Positions 44,110 through 53,030 of a stretch of 64,000 bases of DNA are shown one piece after another. The stretch comes from SFLA01 sp045595785 (lineage in GTDB: Bacteria; Bacillota; Clostridia; Oscillospirales; CAG-382), in assembly GCA_045595785.1 (NCBI GenBank), contig JAZOBE010000048.1, positions 12,423 to 76,422 on the forward strand. Reading direction: 5' to 3'. A model generated the notes under the pieces. It was not told the origin of the DNA and did no database searches. It worked only from the letters and a program-made list of their open reading frames with translations. Positions within the stretch are counted from its first letter, which is position 1; each line of letters opens with the position of its first letter. The translations under genes and the position numbers were made by a program.

Positions 44110-45132
44110 ATGGCAGAATATTTTGCCGGTGTCAACACCGAAAAAGGATTTATGGGGTTTCCGAAGGAATATTTCGGTTCTCTTTCAAGGCTGTATATTA
44201 TCAAAGGCACGGCGGGAAGCGGAAAATCCACGCTGATGAAGCGGATTGCAGACCAATGCGAAAAGCTGGGGATTGAAACGGACAGGGTCTACTGCTCGTC
44301 CGACCCGAATTCCCTTGACGGGGTGATACTTCCCCGTAACGGCACTGCCGTTGCAGACGGCACCGCCCCTCATCTGCTTGAGCCCATAACCCCCGTAGCA
44401 AAAGAGATACTTGTGGACACGGGCAGGTTTATGGACGAAAAAAAGCTTGATAAAGAAGGGATAATTTATTACTCCCGAAAAAAGAAGGAATATTATTCCC
44501 GTGCATATTCCTTTATACTATGCGGAGTGGAGGCAAGCCGTGTGTGCAGTGATATCGTGTTTGCCGCCATGGACAAAGCAAAGCTTTATTCCTATGGAGA
44601 ACGGTTTTTCAAAAGGCATATTGAAAGCAAGGTCTTTTCAAAGGCGGTGCATACGCGGATAGCCGCCGCGTTTACGGGAAGAGGGTTACGGGTGCTTGAC
44701 CCGTTCCCCCAAGCAGAGCGTGTGTTTACTCTGCGGGGCGGACGGGGAAACGAGCATATATTTATTAAGCAGTTATACGATATTGCGTTGGATGCAGGTG
44801 AGGAAGCATGTGTTTCCCCCGATGCAACCGATTCCCAAAGGCTTAACGGTATATATTTCCCCATTCGGAGAGTATACGTTACCTCCCTGCCCACGGAAAG
44901 AGGAACCGAAATTAATATGGCGCGTTTTTTTGTTACCGCCGAATACACAAAGCAAAAGCAGGAGATAAAGGAAATTAGCGAAACAGCGAAAAAAGCCTAT
45001 TCTCTGGCGGAAAAGCAGTTGTTTTCTGCGGCGGCGTGCCACGGAGAGCTGGAAAAGCGGTACGTTTCCACAATGGATTTTGAGCCCTTGGACCAAGAAT
45101 ACCGCCGTATTATTAAAGGAATGACGGAATAA
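44110..45132 (+). CDS. P-loop ATPase of the PRK06851 type
   Basis: 340 residues. A clear Walker A GTAGSGKST lies at 33-41. The related clostridial proteins carry a second P-loop domain; the equivalent place here reads LRGGRGNEH (about 210-218), which lacks the Lys-Ser/Thr of a working P-loop, so the second site appears dead. The role of the family is unknown. It stands alone, divergent from the nucleotidyltransferase gene, with an ATCGGAGG-like site (TTCGGAGG) before the ATG. Confidence 0.75.
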   Translation: MAEYFAGVNTEKGFMGFPKEYFGSLSRLYIIKGTAGSGKSTLMKRIADQCEKLGIETDRVYCSSDPNSLDGVILPRNGTAVADGTAPHLLEPITPVAKEILVDTGRFMDEKKLDKEGIIYYSRKKKEYYSRAYSFILCGVEASRVCSDIVFAAMDKAKLYSYGERFFKRHIESKVFSKAVHTRIAAAFTGRGLRVLDPFPQAERVFTLRGGRGNEHIFIKQLYDIALDAGEEACVSPDATDSQRLNGIYFPIRRVYVTSLPTERGTEINMARFFVTAEYTKQKQEIKEISETAKKAYSLAEKQLFSAAACHGELEKRYVSTMDFEPLDQEYRRIIKGMTE

Positions 45133-45181
45133 AACGGATACTTTCCGCATATCTGTGTACAAAAAGGAGATGTGCGTAAAA

Positions 45182-45607
45182 ATGAAAAACGAAAAAGTAT
45201 CCTTTGTTTCCCCTATACTTTGCGGACTTATCGGGTCGCTGGCGACGGTGGCGGCAACCCTGCTGGGGTCGGTTATATGTGCGGCGGCGTTTGTGTCGGT
45301 TGCCGACCCCAATTCATTCGTGCTTATATGCGCGTGTATTGCTATGTTTTTGGGCGGTGCGGCAGGCGGAATATTATCCGTAAAGCTGGGCAACGCATTT
45401 ATCAGCGCAACCGTTTCCGCCGTAGCGTCGCTGTTGATTCTGGCGGCGGTATCCATGTTTTTCCCTGCGTCCGACGGCGTGCTGTCCCGCATACTTCCCC
45501 CGGTCATACTTACGCTTTCCACACTGGTGTGGGGATACGTTTCACTGGGCAGAAAGCCAACTCGGGCAGACACGTTGAAAAAAGCGGTAAAAAAGGCGAA
45601 AAAATAA
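45182..45607 (+). CDS. Small TIGR04086-type membrane protein
   Basis: 141 residues with four hydrophobic helices and a basic C-terminus (KKAVKKAKK). The glycine-rich first helix (SPILCGLIGSL) and overall plan fit the TIGR04086 family, whose members are common and uncharacterised in Clostridia. The ATG at 45182 is preferred, with AAGGAG about 12 bases upstream; an in-frame ATG five codons earlier would lie directly on that site. Confidence 0.7.
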   Translation: MKNEKVSFVSPILCGLIGSLATVAATLLGSVICAAAFVSVADPNSFVLICACIAMFLGGAAGGILSVKLGNAFISATVSAVASLLILAAVSMFFPASDGVLSRILPPVILTLSTLVWGYVSLGRKPTRADTLKKAVKKAKK

Positions 45608-45626
45608 GATTTTTCCACGCAAACTG

Positions 45627-45656
45627 TTGTGTTTTGCCCTTTGTGTATGGTATACT
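45627..45656 (+). promoter_or_regulatory. Candidate promoter of the YwaF family gene
   Basis: TTGTGT (45627-45632), 18-base spacer, TATACT (45651-45656), just upstream of the ATG at 45683. Confidence 0.5.
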
Positions 45657-45682
45657 GTATGCAAAGGGTGGGATGACAACAT

Positions 45683-46450
45683 ATGAAAGACTTTCTTATA
45701 TACTTTTTCGGCAAGGGTGAGACGGAGGAATTTACCAACTTCACCTTCCCTCATTTCGCGCCCATACTGCTGATGATAGGAGTAATTATCCTGCTGTGGC
45801 GGTTTGGGGATAAGATACGCAACAGTAAATACGAGCGGGCTTTCCGCTTTACTCTGGCATTTGGGTTGATTATATCGGAAATGGCGTATTATTGGCGTTT
45901 GGTAGGTATACCCGCGTTGGAGCCTAACCCCGTAGACCATTTGCCCATAACCGTTTGCGGCTGGGCTGTGGTGTTCTGCAGCTTTATGATAATATCCGAT
46001 TCTCAGACGCTTTTTGATATTTCATATTTCTGGCTGCTTTCCGGCACGGTGTTTGCCCTGCTTACCCCTACTGTTATTACCTATACGGGCCCCACGCGGT
46101 TCCGTTATTACCAGTTCTGGGCAGAGCACACCTTGGGTTACGTTGCCATATTCTATATGATATTCGTAAGAAAAATGCGTCCCACGGTGAAATCGGCAAT
46201 AAAATCCTACGTTGCCTTGGCAGTTCTTGCGGTGGTCGCCTTTTTCTCAAACCGACTTATAGGCCCCGGTGCAAACTATCTGTTTTTGGCTCGTCCCGAG
46301 GATACCCCGTCGGTATTGGATATACTTCCGCCCAATTTCGTACTGCGCCTTGCCGTAATGGCGGCGGTAATAACCGCAATGTTCTTTGTGGCGTACCTGC
46401 CGTGGCTTATAAAGGATATGAAGGCTAAAAAATCAAACAGCAATCAATAA
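45683..46450 (+). CDS. YwaF family membrane protein (TIGR02206)
   Basis: 255 residues with seven hydrophobic helices. Family features include PHFAPILLM near 25-33, HLPITVCGWAV at about 87-97 and FWAEHTLGYVA at about 153-163 with a conserved His. YwaF-type proteins are related to eukaryotic TMEM164. The cellular role in bacteria is unknown. A second, more distant member is at 13283-13984. Confidence 0.85.
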   Translation: MKDFLIYFFGKGETEEFTNFTFPHFAPILLMIGVIILLWRFGDKIRNSKYERAFRFTLAFGLIISEMAYYWRLVGIPALEPNPVDHLPITVCGWAVVFCSFMIISDSQTLFDISYFWLLSGTVFALLTPTVITYTGPTRFRYYQFWAEHTLGYVAIFYMIFVRKMRPTVKSAIKSYVALAVLAVVAFFSNRLIGPGANYLFLARPEDTPSVLDILPPNFVLRLAVMAAVITAMFFVAYLPWLIKDMKAKKSNSNQ

Positions 46451-46454
46451 CAAA

Positions 46455-46482
46455 AAACCCGTGGTTTCCCACGGGTTTTTAT
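46455..46482. terminator. Bidirectional intrinsic terminator
   Basis: Stem AAACCCGTGG/CCACGGGTTT (46455-46464 with 46469-46478) flanked by A and T tracts. Serves the YwaF gene and the convergent surface-protein gene; nearly the same stem is used at 4261-4286 after another member of the same surface-protein group. Confidence 0.85.
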
Positions 46483-46498
46483 ATTTTTTACGGTTTAT

Positions 46499-47884
46499 TT
46501 ATTTCTTTTTCTTTGCAACGATAACAACCACAACGATAATTGCTACAACTGCAACTACGCCTACAACGATACCGATAATAAGACCGGTTGCGGGAACGTT
46601 GGTCTTTTCATCGCTGGTGGGCTCGGAAGAGTCGTCTTCAGAGGTTGCGGGAGCGGAAGATTCGTCAGCAGGTTCGGAAGAATCGTCTGCAGGTTCGGAA
46701 GAATCGTCTGCGGGAGTGGAAGTCTCGGGCTCGGAAACCTCGGGCTCTTCGGTGGGAACGTACTCGGAATCAAATTCAAAGGTATTGAAGGTGATCACTG
46801 CGCCGTCGCAAGAGAATACGGTGAACTGGGTGATCTCAACAAGGCCTTCCTCGTTAGCGCCTACCAGCTCAACGAGCTGTTCATAGGAGATAGCGCCCTT
46901 GTAGGAGCCTGCAAGCAGGTCGCCGGTGCCGGATTCGATATTATCGGTGCTCATAAAGGAGTGGAGGTAATATTCGCCGCCATTGATACGGAGGCTGGTC
47001 TTACCAACGTCAAAGGAAAGGTCATATACAAGATAAGTGCCTTCGCCGATGAGGAGAGGAGTGGGAAGAACTGCGTCTGCCCAAGGCCAGGTGCCTGCAA
47101 CGGAGCCGCCGACAACGGTAACACCATCGGTGGTTTCGATAGTGATCTCAGCTTCGTTTACGGGAGTCTTTGCCCAGATGGATTTGCAGTTATCAAAGAT
47201 GTCAAACTTGCCCTCAAGTGCTTCGGGCTTTGCTGCGGGACGGCTTGCGCCAAGACCCTCAACTGTGTCGGAAGAACCAACGTAGAAGCGGTAGATAACA
47301 AGAGAAGAGCCAACCTCGCCTGCAAGAGCGTATGTAATGTTATCGATACGATGCATACCGTCATCAAAGGTGCCTGCATCGCCCTTGCCCTTAACGATAT
47401 ATTCGCCAAGAGCCCAGATGCCGTAACCGGTACCGCTTGCCTTGCTGTAGGTAGCGTAATCTGCGCTTTCCATAGAGGAAAGGTACAGATCTGCAAGTGC
47501 GCCGGAAGCAGCCTTGTCTTTACGGGTGTAGTGAGCTACGGTGCCGCCGTTGCCGTGGAGAGTTGCGCCGTCAACAGAAGCATAATCGAATACAACGAAG
47601 CCCTCGCCATCCTTAACGTTAAAGGAATCACCTGCATAAACGGTGGTGCCTTCAGCAAAAACAACGGTAACGGAGGGAGCGGATCCGGTAATGGTAAAGG
47701 TAACGGAGCCGTCGTCGTTATAGGTCAGTTCGCAATCGGTAGCGGTAACTTTACCGTTAACGTCGTTTGCGGCGGGAAGAAGGTTGTGGATGATGTTGTC
47801 TTCCTCTGCAGCGGATACGCTGAACGCGAATACGCTTGTGAGAACGAGAAGAAGCACAACGGAGAGAGAAATCAGCTTTTTCAT
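46499..47884 (-). CDS. Secreted, C-terminally membrane-anchored protein with Ser/Glu/Pro tether
   Basis: 461 residues. Signal peptide at 1-25 (FSVSAAEE), an extracellular beta-rich region, a tether with repeats of the type ADDSSEP (about 385-425), and a Val/Ile membrane helix ending KKKK. The anchor matches that of the paralogues at 2849-4162 and 4303-5646, but the outer domain is unrelated by eye, so the anchor cassette is reused on different ectodomains. It follows the AI-2E gene after 12 bases, so it is probably co-transcribed. Function unknown. Confidence 0.82.
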   Translation of the reverse strand: MKKLISLSVVLLLVLTSVFAFSVSAAEEDNIIHNLLPAANDVNGKVTATDCELTYNDDGSVTFTITGSAPSVTVVFAEGTTVYAGDSFNVKDGEGFVVFDYASVDGATLHGNGGTVAHYTRKDKAASGALADLYLSSMESADYATYSKASGTGYGIWALGEYIVKGKGDAGTFDDGMHRIDNITYALAGEVGSSLVIYRFYVGSSDTVEGLGASRPAAKPEALEGKFDIFDNCKSIWAKTPVNEAEITIETTDGVTVVGGSVAGTWPWADAVLPTPLLIGEGTYLVYDLSFDVGKTSLRINGGEYYLHSFMSTDNIESGTGDLLAGSYKGAISYEQLVELVGANEEGLVEITQFTVFSCDGAVITFNTFEFDSEYVPTEEPEVSEPETSTPADDSSEPADDSSEPADESSAPATSEDDSSEPTSDEKTNVPATGLIIGIVVGVVAVVAIIVVVVIVAKKKK

Positions 47885-47896
47885 AATGCTTACTCC

Positions 47897-49066
47897 TTAT
47901 GTTTTTTTATTTTCTGCGGGCGGAACGGCGTTATTACCCTTTTCGTCCGTATTTACCGATTCTTGTGCAGGGGATTCCTGCTTTTTGAATGAAAAGAATC
48001 CGTCCTGTCTGAGCTTATTGTATATAACCAGCGCGATGGGGAATCCGAACAGACCCCACACACCGAACAGACGGAGACCCACGTACATTGATACCAGCGC
48101 CAGCAGAGGGTGAAGTCCCACGCTTTTGCCTACTATCTTGGGCTCAAGGAACTGGCGAACCACCAGAATGATGACGTACAGCACCAAAAGACCGATGCCG
48201 AGGAAATAGTTTCCTCTTATTATTTCAATAACACCCCAAGGAATAACTATTGCGCCTGTACCGAGAATGGGCATAATATCCACAATAGCGGTAAGCGCCG
48301 CAATAAGGAATGCGTACTTCACACCCAGAATGGTGAGACCCACGAACATTTCCATAAAGGTGATAAGCATAATAACGCCGTATGCACGGACGAACAGCAC
48401 CACGGCGGAAACAAGCTGTTTTTTTATAGCCGCCAGATGGTCTGCCACGGTTTTTGGGAATATGCTGAGCACCGCGGTGTTGATGCGGTGATATTGTGCA
48501 ACGAAATAATACAGCGCAACGATACATACCACCACGCCGATAACGATGGGAGGCACGATATTTATTACCGCGCTGATTGCGGGAATGACGACGCCGTTAA
48601 GGTCGGTAACCAAAGCCGTGGCAAAGGAGGTAACGTAAGAATCAATATTCTCCCATATCTCCACAAGCTGCTCACGGTAATCTATAAAAGGAACGTAGCC
48701 GTTGAGGGTATCAATGATCTCATCGGCATAATCGGGGTTTCCGCGCATTTCGGAAAGAATGTCGCTAACCGTCTGGTACAGCGTGTTAAGCTCGTTATAA
48801 ACACGGTGCACCACCAGATAACAGAGAAGTCCCACCACGCCGACGGCGGTAAAAACAACACCGATAACGGTCAGTATACGGGGGATCTTTGTCTTTTTAC
48901 AGATAAAATCCACCACGGGATGAAGGATTATCGCAAGTATGTATGCGACAATAAAGGGAGTAAGCACGCCGGCAAGGTATTTAACAAATACAAACGCAAC
49001 GGCGGCTCCGATAAGTATATAAGCCGCGGCGACAAGCACCCGCTTATACGGCTCTTTTGGCATCAT
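47897..49066 (-). CDS. AI-2E family transporter (PerM/YtvI type)
   Basis: 389 residues with about eight membrane helices, a large extracellular loop between helices 3 and 4 (about 95-150), and the C-terminal motif PKIVGKSVGLHPLLALVSMYVG, diagnostic for the family. Members export or exchange diverse small compounds or ions (some are Na+/H+ antiporters); the AI-2 name comes from E. coli TqsA. Substrate unknown. Start is one of two adjacent ATG codons. Confidence 0.9.
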   Translation of the reverse strand: MMPKEPYKRVLVAAAYILIGAAVAFVFVKYLAGVLTPFIVAYILAIILHPVVDFICKKTKIPRILTVIGVVFTAVGVVGLLCYLVVHRVYNELNTLYQTVSDILSEMRGNPDYADEIIDTLNGYVPFIDYREQLVEIWENIDSYVTSFATALVTDLNGVVIPAISAVINIVPPIVIGVVVCIVALYYFVAQYHRINTAVLSIFPKTVADHLAAIKKQLVSAVVLFVRAYGVIMLITFMEMFVGLTILGVKYAFLIAALTAIVDIMPILGTGAIVIPWGVIEIIRGNYFLGIGLLVLYVIILVVRQFLEPKIVGKSVGLHPLLALVSMYVGLRLFGVWGLFGFPIALVIYNKLRQDGFFSFKKQESPAQESVNTDEKGNNAVPPAENKKT

Positions 49067-49117
49067 ATACGGAAAATATCCCCCTTTCGCGAAAAATTTC
49101 CTTTATGAAAAAAACTA

Positions 49118-49146
49118 TTGACAACTGCTTTACTTTGTGGTATTAT
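49118..49146 (+). promoter_or_regulatory. Promoter of tRNA-Glu
   Basis: Consensus TTGACA (49118-49123), 17-base spacer, TATTAT (49141-49146), 11 bases before the mature tRNA. Confidence 0.85.
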
Positions 49147-49157
49147 AACCCCTGCAA

Positions 49158-49232
49158 GGCCTGTTAGTCAAGTGGTCAAGACGTCGCCCTCTCACGGCGA
49201 AGGCAGGGGTTCGACTCCCCTACGGGTCACCA
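49158..49232 (+). tRNA. trnE: tRNA-Glu (anticodon CUC)
   Basis: Complete cloverleaf: acceptor stem GGCCTGT with ACGGGTC, anticodon stem TCGCC/GGCGA with loop CTCTCAC (anticodon CTC), T-arm GGGGTTCGACTCCCC, and CCA encoded in the DNA at 49230-49232. Reads GAG codons. A single-gene unit with its own promoter and terminator. Confidence 0.96.
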
Positions 49233-49237
49233 GAAAA

Positions 49238-49267
49238 ACATCCGAACACCGTTCGGGTGTTTTTTTA
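49238..49267 (+). terminator. Terminator of tRNA-Glu
   Basis: Stem ACATCCGAAC/GTTCGGGTGT (49238-49247 with 49251-49260) with one G-T pair, followed by T7. Confidence 0.88.
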
Positions 49268-49284
49268 TTTTTACGTTGGGAAAA

Positions 49285-49330
49285 AACGAATATCGGAAGC
49301 TTTTTGTCATGGGCAAAAAGCAACCGTAAT
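49285..49330 (-). repeat. Family D palindrome between tRNA-Glu and hom
   Basis: Inner stem GCTTTTTG/CAAAAAGC with TCATGG-type loop, flanked by ATCGGAA and CAACCGTAAT. Same orientation relative to the upstream gene (hom, minus strand) as the copy after hisS. Confidence 0.7.
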
Positions 49331-49340
49331 TCTTTGTTTT

Positions 49341-50468
49341 TTATTCCTTTATCTCGATAACTCTGTAATACTTTTTGTTTCCAACGAGTCTGAGCTGGTT
49401 TTCCAGCGTATCTGCAGGGATAAACTCATCGGTTTCGGGCACGTACAAAACGTCCTTGCCCTGAAGCTCTGTAACAAACGCATCCTTTGAAAGGGCATTA
49501 CGTTTATCTCTCACGTATCTTCCCTTAGCCGCCTCAATAATATCCGAAGCTACGGCGGATGCGGTTGCAACGCCTCCTGCGCCTCTTCCGCGGAAGGTTA
49601 CTCCGCCGACACAGTTGCCGTAAACGGTTACGGCGTTGATAACGTCATCGGTAATACCAAGAACAGTATCCTTTTTAACAAGGCAGGGTGCCACCAGCAG
49701 GCGGACCTTACCCTCATTACGCTCACCGTAGCCGATAAGCTTAATGGAATATCCTCTGTTTTCCGCTTTTTTAACGTCCTCGGGAGTAACGGTATCAATG
49801 CCCTGCATTACGGAAACGTTATCCAGCGTAATGACCGAATTAAATGCAATTCCTGCAAGAATACATATCTTTCTTGCGCAGTCCGCACCGGAAATATCAG
49901 CGGTAGGATCCTTCTCCGCATAGCCCAGCGCCTGTGCCTGCTTGAGCGCCTCATCAAAAGGAGTGCCCTCATCACGCATCTTTGTTAATATATAGTTGGT
50001 AGTGCCGTTAAGTATTCCGCAAACAGACTCCATATCGTTGGCGCAAAGGCACTGAAGCATAGGGTGGATAACGGGAATGCCGCCGCCTGCAGATGCCTCA
50101 TAAAGATATGCAACGCCATGCTTCTCCGCTTCCGCAAGAAGCTCTATACCGTGCTTTTCAACAACAGCCTTGTTGGAAGTTACCACGCTTTTGCCTGCAC
50201 GGATAAGTGCAAGAGAAAACTCGTATGCGGGAGAGGTGCCGCCCATAGTCTCAGCAACGACGGATATCTCCTCATCACACAAAATATCATTAAAATCGGG
50301 AGTGACCGCTTTCTCCATAGCATGTCCGGGGAAAGTGCGCAGGTCCAGAATACGTTTAACCTCAAAATCCTCACCCATACGGGAGGAAATGAGGGAAGAA
50401 TTTTTATTTAAGACCTCGTACACGCCCTGACCGACGACGCCGAAGCCGAGAATAGCAACCTTTGCCAT
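49341..50468 (-). CDS. hom: Homoserine dehydrogenase, short form without ACT domain
   Basis: 375 residues. N-terminal NAD(P) motif GFGVVGQG at about 8-15, the catalytic-domain block GILNGTTNYILTKM at about 155-168 and the DPTADISGADCARK segment with the active-site Asp and Lys. It reduces aspartate semialdehyde to homoserine for threonine and methionine synthesis. Most Firmicute enzymes are about 430 residues with a C-terminal ACT domain that senses threonine; here the protein stops soon after the catalytic domain, so allosteric control is probably absent or reduced. Start at 50468 fits the family; AGGTG lies upstream. Confidence 0.94.
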   Translation of the reverse strand: MAKVAILGFGVVGQGVYEVLNKNSSLISSRMGEDFEVKRILDLRTFPGHAMEKAVTPDFNDILCDEEISVVAETMGGTSPAYEFSLALIRAGKSVVTSNKAVVEKHGIELLAEAEKHGVAYLYEASAGGGIPVIHPMLQCLCANDMESVCGILNGTTNYILTKMRDEGTPFDEALKQAQALGYAEKDPTADISGADCARKICILAGIAFNSVITLDNVSVMQGIDTVTPEDVKKAENRGYSIKLIGYGERNEGKVRLLVAPCLVKKDTVLGITDDVINAVTVYGNCVGGVTFRGRGAGGVATASAVASDIIEAAKGRYVRDKRNALSKDAFVTELQGKDVLYVPETDEFIPADTLENQLRLVGNKKYYRVIEIKE

Positions 50469-50566
50469 TGGAAACACCTCCATTATTGACGTAGTTTACC
50501 ACATATATGCCAACAAATCAAGTTAAAATTCAAAATAATGTTTATTTATGCACTTTTTACCCATAC

Positions 50567-50595
50567 ATTATACCACAAATACTTATTTTTTTCAA
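50567..50595 (-). promoter_or_regulatory. Promoter of hom
   Basis: Minus strand TTGAAA (50595-50590), 17-base spacer, TATAAT (50572-50567). The leader of about 90 bases holds no recognised riboswitch. Confidence 0.72.
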
Positions 50596-50598
50596 GTC

Positions 50599-50714
50599 TT
50601 TACAATGTAAACAAATTGTAATATACTATGGTGGGCAATCACTTGAAAAGTGAAAGAAAGCAACTAACGGTTTATGGAAAATCTATTGTATTTTTCACGG
50701 AAAAGTGGTATTAT
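50599..50714 (+). promoter_or_regulatory. Two tandem promoters of the zinc-ribbon ABC operon
   Basis: P1: TTTACA (50599-50604), 17 bases, TATACT (50622-50627). P2: TTGTAT (50686-50691), 17 bases, TATTAT (50709-50714). Both point to the ABC gene at 50749. Confidence 0.68.
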
Positions 50715-50748
50715 TTACCTATAAAATCAATTTTGAGGAATTACCCGG

Positions 50749-53025
50749 ATGATAAAACTTCATTCTCTGCCGAAAGCGGCGGAGGCATTCTTTACAGAAA
50801 AAGGAATAGATATTAATTCGGTCTGTGTTACCATGCGGTCGGATATGGCGTTTCCCGGCAGACGGGCAGACACCTTTATTCTGCTTACCGAAAAAGAGCT
50901 TTTGGTGGCTGAGGGTATTATAATCCACACCAAAAAGGGCGGAAAACGAGTAAGCTTTTTTGATTGCTTTGATTACCGCAGCTATCTGATTGCGGATATG
51001 GAAGAGCCCAAGACCGAAATGCTTATATCCACTGCCCGTATTACGGCAGTATTCGGCACAGACGTTATACCTATGTTCGATATATCCTCTGCCTGCAAGC
51101 ATGAGGCAAACGTGATATGCGAATGTATAAAGGAAATTAAAAAGGACGGGCATATTGACGAAAAGAAGCATTCGGACAAAAAGGGAAAAGAGACCCATTG
51201 TCCCAAATGCGGTATGCGGTATCCCGACCAGCAGAGGAAGGTATGCCCAAAGTGTCTTGAAAAGACCAAGCTTATTAAAAAGATGCTTGCCCTTTTCAGC
51301 AGATACAAAATGTATATGCTGCTTCTTCTTTTGGCGTTTATTGCGTCTGCCGCGTTGTCCGTGGCGGTGCCCTACGTTTCCAACCAGCTCCTTTACGGTG
51401 AGGTTTTGGAGGAGGGCGGCAGTATGTTCGGTATGATCGGCACCGTGGTGCTGATGATCATCGGCATAAGAATTGCATTTTTGCTTGTTAATCTGGCGGT
51501 AGGTACGTTGTCATCGCGGACGGCGGCGCACGTTACCTACGACCTGAAGATGCTTATATTCGAAAACATAAATAAATTGTCCCTCTCTTTCTTTACTTCC
51601 AGACAGACGGGCGGACTTATGACCCAGGTAAACGGAGATTCCACCACGCTGTACTGGTTTTTCTGTGACGGATTTCCCTATCTGGTAACCAACGTGCTTA
51701 CCCTGCTGTGCGTAATGGCGGTAATGCTGGTTTCCAACCCGTTGCTTACCCTTTTTGCATTTATTACGGTGCCCGTTTTCTTCTTCGTATACAAATATCT
51801 GTTCCTCGCCTTTGACAAGCTTTGGGCGAGAAACTGGGCAAGAAGACGAAGCCTTAATTCGCTTATTTCCGACGTGCTTAACGGTATGAGAGTGGTAAAA
51901 TCCTTCTCCCGCGAGAACGAGGAAAGCGCGCGTTTTGACAGACGCAACCGCGCCCACGCGGAAACGGTGGCGGAGGCAGGTATGCTCAGCGCAAAGTCCT
52001 TCCCTCTCATCACCTTTTTGCTTCAGGCAGGTCTGTACGTTGTGTGGGGCGTAGGCGGCTGGCAGGTTATGACCCATACCGGAAATATGGATTACGCCGC
52101 GCTGTCTGCGTTTATCGCATACTTCGGTCTGATTACGGGACCTTTACAGTTCTTTGCGGACGTTTCCAACTGGTGGAGCGAATGTCTAAACGCCATGCAG
52201 AGACTTTTTGAAATTAAAGATTCCGTGCCCGAGGTAAGAGAAAGCGAAAGCCCCGTGTGTCTTGACACGGTAAAGGGAGATATAAAGTTTGACAACGTAA
52301 TATTCTCTTACGAGGAAAACCGCCGTATTATCGATGGAATTTCATTTGAAGTCCCTGCCGGAAAGACGGTGGGTATAGTTGGAAAGACCGGCGCCGGAAA
52401 GAGCACGCTGGTTAACCTGCTTACCCGTCTTTACGACGTGTCCGACGGCGGAATTTATATTGACGGAATTAACGTAAAGGATCTTTCCTTTGAGACCTTG
52501 CGAAACAACGTGGCGATAGTTTCTCAGGAGACTTATCTGTTCCGCGGAACCATAAAGGAAAACATACGCTACGCACGCCCCGACGCCACCGACGAGGAGG
52601 TTATGCAGGCGGCGAGAATAGCGTCCGCACATCAGTTTATTATAAAATACCCCGATGGGTACGATACCCGTGTGGGACTGGGCGGAAAAGAGCTTTCCGG
52701 CGGTGAGAAGCAGAGAGTTTCTATTGCCAGAGCAGTTCTCCGCGACCCGAGAATACTTATTCTTGACGAAGCCACCGCCGCAATGGATACCCAGACCGAG
52801 CGGCAGATACAGGCGTCTCTTACGGCACTTGCCAAGGGCAGAACCACCATTATGATAGCCCACCGTCTTTCTACGCTGAGGGATGCGGATTTCCTCGTGG
52901 TTGTGGAAAACGGAAAAATGCCCGAAAAGGGTACCGCCACCGAGCTGCTTAAAGCAAAGGGTGTGTACTACCGTCTTTACAAAATGCAGGCGGACGCACT
53001 TAAAACTATCGGTATAGAGGAGTGA
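50749..53025 (+). CDS. ABC exporter with N-terminal PH-like domain and zinc ribbon
   Basis: 758 residues. An N-terminal domain of about 130 residues of beta character (resembles PH-like sensor domains), then a zinc ribbon Cys151-x2-Cys154 and Cys166-x2-Cys169, six membrane helices (about 180-470), and a complete ABC domain: Walker A GKTGAGKST at 545-553, signature LSGGEKQ at 649-655, Walker B LILDEATAAMD, and an AHRLS H-loop. Members of this group pair with a DUF1854 protein, and some are annotated as linked with cyanophycin metabolism; no cyanophycin gene is seen here. It probably forms a heterodimer with the ABC protein at 53744-55876. Confidence 0.85.
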   Translation: MIKLHSLPKAAEAFFTEKGIDINSVCVTMRSDMAFPGRRADTFILLTEKELLVAEGIIIHTKKGGKRVSFFDCFDYRSYLIADMEEPKTEMLISTARITAVFGTDVIPMFDISSACKHEANVICECIKEIKKDGHIDEKKHSDKKGKETHCPKCGMRYPDQQRKVCPKCLEKTKLIKKMLALFSRYKMYMLLLLLAFIASAALSVAVPYVSNQLLYGEVLEEGGSMFGMIGTVVLMIIGIRIAFLLVNLAVGTLSSRTAAHVTYDLKMLIFENINKLSLSFFTSRQTGGLMTQVNGDSTTLYWFFCDGFPYLVTNVLTLLCVMAVMLVSNPLLTLFAFITVPVFFFVYKYLFLAFDKLWARNWARRRSLNSLISDVLNGMRVVKSFSRENEESARFDRRNRAHAETVAEAGMLSAKSFPLITFLLQAGLYVVWGVGGWQVMTHTGNMDYAALSAFIAYFGLITGPLQFFADVSNWWSECLNAMQRLFEIKDSVPEVRESESPVCLDTVKGDIKFDNVIFSYEENRRIIDGISFEVPAGKTVGIVGKTGAGKSTLVNLLTRLYDVSDGGIYIDGINVKDLSFETLRNNVAIVSQETYLFRGTIKENIRYARPDATDEEVMQAARIASAHQFIIKYPDGYDTRVGLGGKELSGGEKQRVSIARAVLRDPRILILDEATAAMDTQTERQIQASLTALAKGRTTIMIAHRLSTLRDADFLVVVENGKMPEKGTATELLKAKGVYYRLYKMQADALKTIGIEE

Positions 53026-53030
53026 ATAAT

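Noticed and set aside
50469..50566. Riboswitch in the hom leader
   Set aside because: The leader of about 90 bases is A/T-rich with no aptamer signature or terminator that I can recognise.
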